DNA of 64,000 nucleotides, from assembly GCA_003117195.1 (NCBI GenBank), contig BDSI01000232.1, forward strand, positions 1 through 64,000. The letters are read 5' to 3'. Source of the DNA: Eudorina sp. 2006-703-Eu-15. Lineage: Eukaryota; Chlorophyta; Chlorophyceae; Chlamydomonadales; Volvocaceae. The position numbers and the translations under genes were made by a program. The notes under the pieces were generated by a model. It was not told the origin of the DNA. It did not search any database and saw only the letters and a list, made by a program, of their open reading frames with translations. The first letter of the stretch is position 1. Each line of letters starts with the position of its first letter. Below, one piece after another: positions 57,601 through 64,000 of this stretch.

Positions 57601-60600
57601 GCGCCCCGCGGCCTCCCCCGTCCGTCCGTCCGTCCGTCCCTTCCGCCGGCAGCTGGCGCCTGCGTACCTAGTTGTTGTGGGGTGTGTCTGTCCCCGACTC
57701 CCCGTCCCCGTTTAGCAGCAACGTGGTGCCTTGATCGCGCGGAAAGGCGCCCGTCTGTTTGGGCCAAGTGCGGCGTCACGCCCCCGGGGCGTGCTTTGCG
57801 CTGGTGAATGCGTGCAGGGGAGGTGCAGACCTTCTATGCCCTCCTCGCCTCATCTCGCCTTCCGGCCCCCCATCACCCTGCCGGTCAGCGCCGCAACACC
57901 CCGCCCCCAAGCCGCGTTCCCCCGCCCGTCCCCTCTTGTGGCAACATGTAACCAACACCCCCACAACGTCCCGAAGAGATTGTCACCATACGTACGCAAA
58001 TCACCACGCACACACGACCTCCCCTTCCGCCCCCGCCTCCCGCCTTCCCGTCCGCAGGCCATGTTCCAGATGATCCACATGTTCCTGGAGTCGCCCCGCT
58101 GGGAGGACAGCGCCATGGAGAGGGCCAAGCTGGCCTTCCTGGCCTCCGTCAAGTGAGTTACCGGGAAAGTACCGCTCTTGCAGGAGGAATGGTTGTGTGA
58201 CGAGGCTCGGGGACAGGGTTACGAGGCGCAGCCTCGAAGGAGATGGAGACGAGGGACATGGCGTTATACCCTCCATCCATCCATTCATCGGTCGTGCGGG
58301 CCAACGTCACCTCGCCCCACCTTCCCAAGAGCAGTTTTCCGTGTTAACCCCACCTTCCCCACCCTCTCTACCCCAGGTCTGTGGGCAAGTCCCTGGAGCG
58401 GGCCACCAGCGACCGGCTGATGGACGCCATGCTGGGCCGCACGGAGCGCTGCTTCCGGGACCCCACCGCGGAGGAGCTGGACGCGCTGACCATGGAGGGC
58501 ATGAAGCAGGCGGTTTCGGAGCTGCTGGTCACAGGTGGGGCTGGGCGTTTGGGGGTTTCCCGGGTTCTTTGGACGTGTTTCGTTGCGTTCGTTGGCACCG
58601 TTGGGCTCTGATCGTGTCACGCAGCGATGTCCTGTGTCGCCTCCCACGGACGCTACTACGGCCATGTACGGTGATGCGCGGCAAGAAATGTGCCTACTTG
58701 TACCTAATGTGCTTACCTCAGGCAACTTTGAGGTCAGTGTGGTGGGCGACTTCGACGCGGCGGAGCTGGAGTCCCTGGCGCTGAGCTACGTGGGCACGGT
58801 GGCGCCGCGGCCCGCCCCCCAGCCGCTGTTCGTACACCCCATCACCTTCCGCAACCCGCAGCTGCCGGAGCGCCACCAGACGTGGCACCTCAAGGTGGGC
58901 TGGGGCCTGGGCTTTTGGCTGGGGGTGTGGGCTCGAGGCTGGGGGCTGAGGGCTGGGGGCTGGAGGCTGGAGACTGGGGACTGGTGCGCCGATGGGCACG
59001 CGACCGACCCCTCGGTCAGTGCAGTGCTCTCGTCGCAAGTCTCAACACTCGGGGCCGCAGTCCGAATGTGTCCCTGGTGTACGGCAGTGCGCACTGCGCA
59101 CATGGGCGAACTGACACAGTGGTAGGCGATCGCATGCGCGCATGCGCGTGTAATCTGGACACGTCTGTAACTGTATGTCGTACGGCTCGGCGTGATGTCG
59201 TACGCTTTCAGGACTCGGACGAGCGTGCCGTGGCGTACATCGGCGGCCCGGCGCCGGCCCGCTGGGGCCCCCTCGGCTACTTTGGGGAGCTGCAGCCGCT
59301 GAGCGGGCCCGTGAAGCCGCCCATGCAGACCAAGGTGGGGCTGGAGGAGCGTGGCCCGTGTGCTGGGATGTGTGGGTGAGGGGGAGGGGGAGGGAGTCGA
59401 ATGGCCGTGACGATAAGTGAGGGTGAGGTGCCCCCGTGCGCTGGGATGGGGCGTTTGGGGCATGAGGATACCGTTATGGGAATACTGACGGGCGCGTGGG
59501 CGGCGGGGAGGTCTTCGAGCCACGCACCCCTCATGCGGTCAGAAGTCATTCTTCACCCAGTTGCTCAGGGCCCCACCCAGCCAGGCAGCCACCCATTTAC
59601 CAGCTCCTATACCCACGTCCGCACACCGGACCGCCCGGGCGCGTCCGCGTCCTCCTGCTCTCAGGCGATGATGGACCCGGCCGCACGGGCCGACGCGGAG
59701 GCCAGCCGCCGCAGCCACCCGCTGTTCGCGAGCGTGATGCTGATGCTGCTCACGGAGATCATCAACTCACGCCTCTTCACGACGGTGGGTATGGACCGGG
59801 GCCGGGTGGGTTGAGGAGGGGCGTGCGGGAGGACGCCGGAGAGAGAGGTCACGCAGGGAGGACGTCGGAGACGAGGAAAGGCTTGGTGAGCTGGACGCAG
59901 GGGAAGGCAGGTTGGGCAAGGCAGCAGAGGTGGGAATAGGTAGGGCATGGGAGACGGGCAATGATGGCGGGCTCGGAGGTCTGGCCGGGGTCGGCCACTC
60001 GGGGCGCATACAGAGTGGGCGACCAGCCGGAGGTGACTGAGGAGCCCAGGGCAGATTGGTTGACGAGCTAACCGCCTGGTGCTGTCGCAGGTCCGCGACT
60101 CGCTGGGCCTTACGTACGACGTGTCGTTCGAGGTGACTCTGTTTGACCGCATCCGTTCCGGCTGGTTCATGGTGCACGTGACCAGCCACCCGGACAAGGT
60201 ACGGCACGGGGGAGATGGGTGCGTTTCATGGGGGATAGGGGAGGCCGGCAGGCACATAGGCCTCCGGGGCGGGCAGGGACCCACGTGGCGGGTGGGTTTT
60301 CAGCGCTCCCCTCAGCAGCCACGACGTGATCCGTGCGAAGGCGGCCCGGGCCCGGGCCCTGGACTTGCAACCAGCCAGATCCTTCTGATAGGTCCACGGC
60401 TGGGGGGCACCGGCTGGGGGCCACCGGCGCCTGGCTTTCCGCCCGCCCGCCTGCCCGCCCGCCTGCCTGCCTGGCTGCATTCGTACTCCCATTCATGACT
60501 GCACACCCGCACCTGCACATCCACATGAACGATGCCCCCGACGCAGTCGGACCGGTCCTTCATTGCACCCGATCTCCGCCGCCCTCTGGGCACAGGGCTG

Positions 60601-61837
60601 CCCGGGCCCCCGGGTCCTCCCGCCGCGGGTGCGGCACCCCGTACTCACGGCCCTCAAAACAGCGATTAACCCCCGGCACTTTGTTCCAACCTGGCGACGC
60701 AGATCTACGAGGCCCTGAACGCCAGTGTGGCGGTGCTGCGGGACATCCGGTGGGCGCCCGTGAACCGCCGGGAGCTGGCCCGCGCCAAGACCACGTTGCT
60801 CACCCGCCACGAGAGCGACCTGAAGGACAACGCCTACTGGCTGGGCCTGCTGACGCACCTGCAGGTCAGTGAGGGTCGGCGGGCGGGGGGCCCACGGACA
60901 GGGACTGGAGGACTGGGGAGGGGCTGACTGGTCCCCAGGCAAACGTGGGGCAGGAACTTCTGGGAGGTCCCACCAACTCGCCACCTGTCGCGCAGTATCC
61001 CGCAACGCCCCCTCCCCTGGGTGTGTCTGGGCTGTTTTTAATTTTTAGCCCCCTCCCCTACCGTACGATTCAGCTGAGGGGGCCCCGTTTCGAATGGCCC
61101 AACCAGCTCCCTGTACCCCACCTGTACCCAAACCCCCGGACCCCGGACCCCTCGCCCCGTGTTGCTGCAGAACCCGCATGTGCCACACAAGACAATCGAG
61201 TGCCTGCGCGACCTGCAGCGGCTGTACGACGCCGCCACGGTGGACGACATCAAGTACGTATACGAGCACTTCAACTTTGACGACGACCACATCTTCACCT
61301 GCGTGGGGACAAGCGGTGAGTGACCGGCCGCGGCTGCGGCTCACTGCGGCTTCACTTCGGTTGACTGCGGCTTTACGGCGGCTTTCTTGTTGCCTGTATC
61401 GCCTGTTCCATTGGACTTCGCTTCTCACGTTTGTCGCTAATTACGGTTCCGAGTGTCATCTACATTCGTCGCCTGTATCGCCTGTGCCGCTGGCTCGATT
61501 TCCTTTGCTCGCTAAGCACACACGTTCCTGCGGCCGCCCCTGCGTCGGGCTCGCAGGCAAGGAGGCCCCGCCCGCGCCGGAGCACCCTCTGGGCGTTGCT
61601 GTGATGACCGAGGAGGACGAGGCGGAGGCGGAGGAGGCCGCCGCGGCCGCCAACGGCGGCGCCGGCGCTGCGCTTCCCAACCCCATGGCGCTGTTCACCG
61701 CCTGGATGGCGGCAGCGCAGGCACAGAACATCCGGAGCGCGGTCAGCGGAGTGCAGCAGCAGGGCCAGGCGCAGGGCCAGGCGCAGGGGCAGGGGCAGGG
61801 GAAGCAGGCGCCGCCTGGGCAAGCGGGCAGCGCGTAA
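48673..61837 (+). CDS. SPP: Chloroplast stromal processing peptidase (SPP), M16 metallopeptidase
   Basis: Removes transit peptides from imported chloroplast proteins in the stroma. The gene has 24 exons; the first is 48673-48906, the second 49305-49405, the zinc-site exon 50554-50721 and the last 61557-61837. All joints keep phase, giving 1294 aa, close to plant SPP (about 1260). Residues 1-78 look like a transit peptide (Arg/Ser/Ala-rich, ending near RRGATLVVCTAM). The inverted zinc motif HLVEH is at 147-151, within GVAHLVEHVTFLGSKRRED, followed by LLGTGARANAYTDFHHTVF; the third ligand is in EKERKAVLAEAQMMNTIEYR (about 219-238). RWYFPANVTLYIVGD and FPIGLTEQV are SPP hallmarks. Ala/Asn/Gly insert at 317-356 and a Gln/Gly tail are lineage-specific low complexity. 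The second M16 half (from about 800) includes SLGLTYDVSFEV. The first exon is inferred from phase and composition. Confidence 0.94.
57613..57642. repeat. (CCGT)n microsatellite in SPP intron
   Basis: About five CCGT units on the plus strand in the intron between exons ending at 57535 and starting at 58058. A similar short CCTGCC/CCCGCC array lies at 60440-60475 in a later intron. Confidence 0.8.
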
Positions 61838-64000
61838 GCGGGGCAGCAGGCAGAAGTGAGGAGTGGGAATGGCCAGCTGCCTGCGGCCCGCGGTAGGGCG
61901 GCGGGGAGCTGCACGGGGGGGATGGGAGGCTGGGCAGAAGCGACCTCGGGGGAGGATATAGTAGGTCGGGGGGCGGGGGGAAAGGGTGCAGGCGGAGAAG
62001 GTGTGGGGGCAGAGCGGCTGGCTTCTGACGAAACAGAAAGGGACTGAAATGGGATTCCGGGTAAGGAGCTGGTTCACGGGTTCAAGGCGAGGCCAGGCAG
62101 CAAACGCTCGATGATATTACGGATGCCTGGGGCAGGAGCAGGAGCAGGGGCTTTGACTGGGACACCGGAGGGAAGTGGTGTGAGGTAGAGCAAGTGGAGT
62201 GGAGTGGGCGCGCGCGGCCGGGTCTCCAGGGCGGGAGTCGCCCCAGCAGGTGTGTGTGAGGGCCGGGGAAGCTTCAGGCCCCGAGCCGTGCAACGGGCGC
62301 CCGAGTCGTGTGACTTGATGCGCCGGGCCTGAGACGGGTTGGGGGCTTGAGGCGTGCGGTGGAGCGTCTGGTTTCAGAGGTGGGCACGTGGGGGCGTAGG
62401 CAGGTAGAGGGATAGGGGGTTTTAATATAATGGGGATGGGTCGGAGGGGTGTCAAGCGCGTGAGTCGGAGACATGAGAGATGCGAGATGAGGAGGAGTGA
62501 AGGGGGCGACTCTGTGAGACGCGCGTCGTCACAGGACGAGGAGGTGCGGACGGGGCAGGCTGTTAGGTCGGTGTGGGCGGCAACAGAGGGTTGGGGGCGC
62601 CGGACCGCTCCGGGACCACGCAGCTGCAGTACTTGCCGTGCATGCCGCCTTGCGGACCTGTGTTGTTGGATGTCCCGCACTCTCTGCCGGCAGCTGTGAT
62701 TTCGGGGGGGGGCGGGGCGCCTGGTGACGGGCTTAGAATGGAAGCGGCTCGCGAGGCTGGCACTGCGCGTTTGCCGGCTTGTACATCGCACTGCGGGTGG
62801 TACAGACTGTCGGCGGCTGTACGGCTGCTGGATGCCGCGTCGGTGTTTTGTTTGTGTCTCTGGTGCTTTGGGGTCACACCGTACGCGTCCAGATAGGATA
62901 TAGGTGTACGACTGGTGGCGGCGCCCCCGAATACCTTGTCTTTTGCTTTGCTGGACTCGCGTGCTGTAGAACTGTCAATATCGTAATACCGTGTTGTTGG
63001 TCCGCGGCCCGCATCGATGTTTTCGGCCGCAAAATGGTTTGGCGTCAGGTGATGATGGGTTGAGAACGGTTCGGACGAGGAAGGGTTTCAGGATTCGCAC
63101 TGGGTGCCATGGCTTGCCCCGCCCGTCGTGTGTGCGGTCGCAAGAGCAGGCGGCAGGTTCAGGACCGACCGCTGCTGCAGCCGCCGCGGGCCCGCCGCGG
63201 CGACGACTGGCGGTGCGTGACAGGCAGGTCCTCCAGCTAGCCCGGACGCGCTTTCACGGTGTGGGTCTTATGTGGGAGACAGATGGCCAACGATTGTGTG
63301 TAGGGTTTGAGCAGGCGGTGGGAATCTGTGCTGCTCCCGTGGCGTGCGTTGAGTGTGCTGGTTGACCCCAGGGCAGCGCCCCCTGGGTGTATCGCATCGG
63401 CCTTGCTGGCCCCGCACGTTGCGGACGGCCTCGCTGGCCCGGCACACCCCGCGGGCAGGCTTGTTGACGGAGTCCAGGGTCGGGACAAAGGCCGTGAACA
63501 CAAGGCCACACCCCGCGCATCGGAAGAACCCCGCGCAAGTATGGAAGACGGGAATTGTGGCATTTTGGGGGGCAAGTGCTGCCGCCTGCCTGCATGGCCG
63601 TCTGCGTGGGACGGTGCCTGCCCGGGGACGAAGAATTAAGGTCGGCCACGCAGACCGCACTGCTCTGCGCGCCCTGTGCCGCGCCGCGTGCGACCCGGAG
63701 GAGCGGCGCCATCTGGCTGCCTGCTGTAGGTAGGCCATTGCCTGCGGGCTGTGACGTGCGGTACAGCGGCGGCTGGATGGCTGGTTCACGGCGGATACAG
63801 TCCCGGAAAGGTGCAGCCGTGAAGATTCGAACGCAGCCCCTGCGCCCCTGCTCTTGCTGGTACGGGGTGCGGCAGCCTAGGATCTCCTGATGCCAGAGCG
63901 CTCGGAGCAGGTCGTGACGTGTCACATGTGACGCAGTGGGGGCCTTCGGCCCGGCCATGGTTTCCGAGGAGTTGGCTGCACGTGGCTGGGCGCTGGGCGT
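61838..64000. other. Right end of window, SPP 3' flank and unassigned DNA
   Basis: 2.2 kb after the SPP stop. It is G-rich from 61840 to 62500. From about 63250 to 63960 long frames are open on both strands. One minus-strand reading contains a Cys-pair segment (FFRCAGCGLVFTAFVPTLDS), but competing frames over the same bases are equally open and no splice structure or known domain supports it. A gene continuing beyond the window on the minus strand is possible. Confidence 0.4.

Noticed and set aside
63254..63958. Minus-strand frame with a Cys-pair segment at the right edge
   Set aside because: Two alternative frames across the same bases are equally open, the Cys spacing does not fit a defined zinc-finger family, and no splice sites support it.

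Overview
This window is nuclear DNA of a green alga, most likely a volvocine or Chlamydomonas-like chlorophyte. It is GC-rich with numerous GT-AG introns, Ala/Gly/Pro/Gln-rich inserts in proteins, and TG/CG/GGT microsatellites. The genes pair a plant-type plastid gene (stromal processing peptidase) and a plant-type fatty-acid elongase with motile-cilium genes (RABL2, CFAP418), a combination expected of a flagellated alga. The species cannot be named from sequence alone.

Twelve protein-coding genes can be supported, most of them reconstructed exon by exon with phase-compatible splice sites. From left to right: 3-ketoacyl-CoA synthase (KCS, minus, 34-3877); mitochondrial ribosomal protein L11 (plus, 4340-5219); a THUMP/RlmL-type RNA methyltransferase (minus, 7337-12190); a secreted Gly/Tyr-rich protein of unknown function (plus, 13622-15101); the ciliary GTPase RABL2 (minus, 19383-21453); the ciliary protein CFAP418 (plus, 21866-22564); an FBXO31-like F-box protein (minus, 25061-28601); the PQ-loop protein MPDU1 (plus, 29280-31613); a YIPF-family Golgi protein (minus, 33546-38238); an intronless, beta-strand-rich protein that may be an organelle outer-membrane barrel (plus, 38568-39632); the alpha subunit of mitochondrial processing peptidase (plus, 41511-46230); and the 24-exon chloroplast stromal processing peptidase (plus, 48673-61837).

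The first ten genes strictly alternate in strand, making five head-to-head pairs separated by longer convergent gaps. The most striking pair is RABL2/CFAP418, two cilium genes about 0.4 kb apart. The last two genes are tandem M16-family peptidases, one cleaving mitochondrial presequences and the other plastid transit peptides.

The left end (about 0.03-4.5 kb) carries many apparent single-base frame breaks in KCS and one in L11, although all splice sites and catalytic residues are intact. MPDU1, MPP-alpha, SPP and RABL2 reconstruct without a break. I read this as locally poor consensus rather than gene decay. No tRNA, rRNA, CRISPR array or intact mobile element was recognised. The convergent gaps hold microsatellites and short tandem duplications but no gene I can support with confidence.
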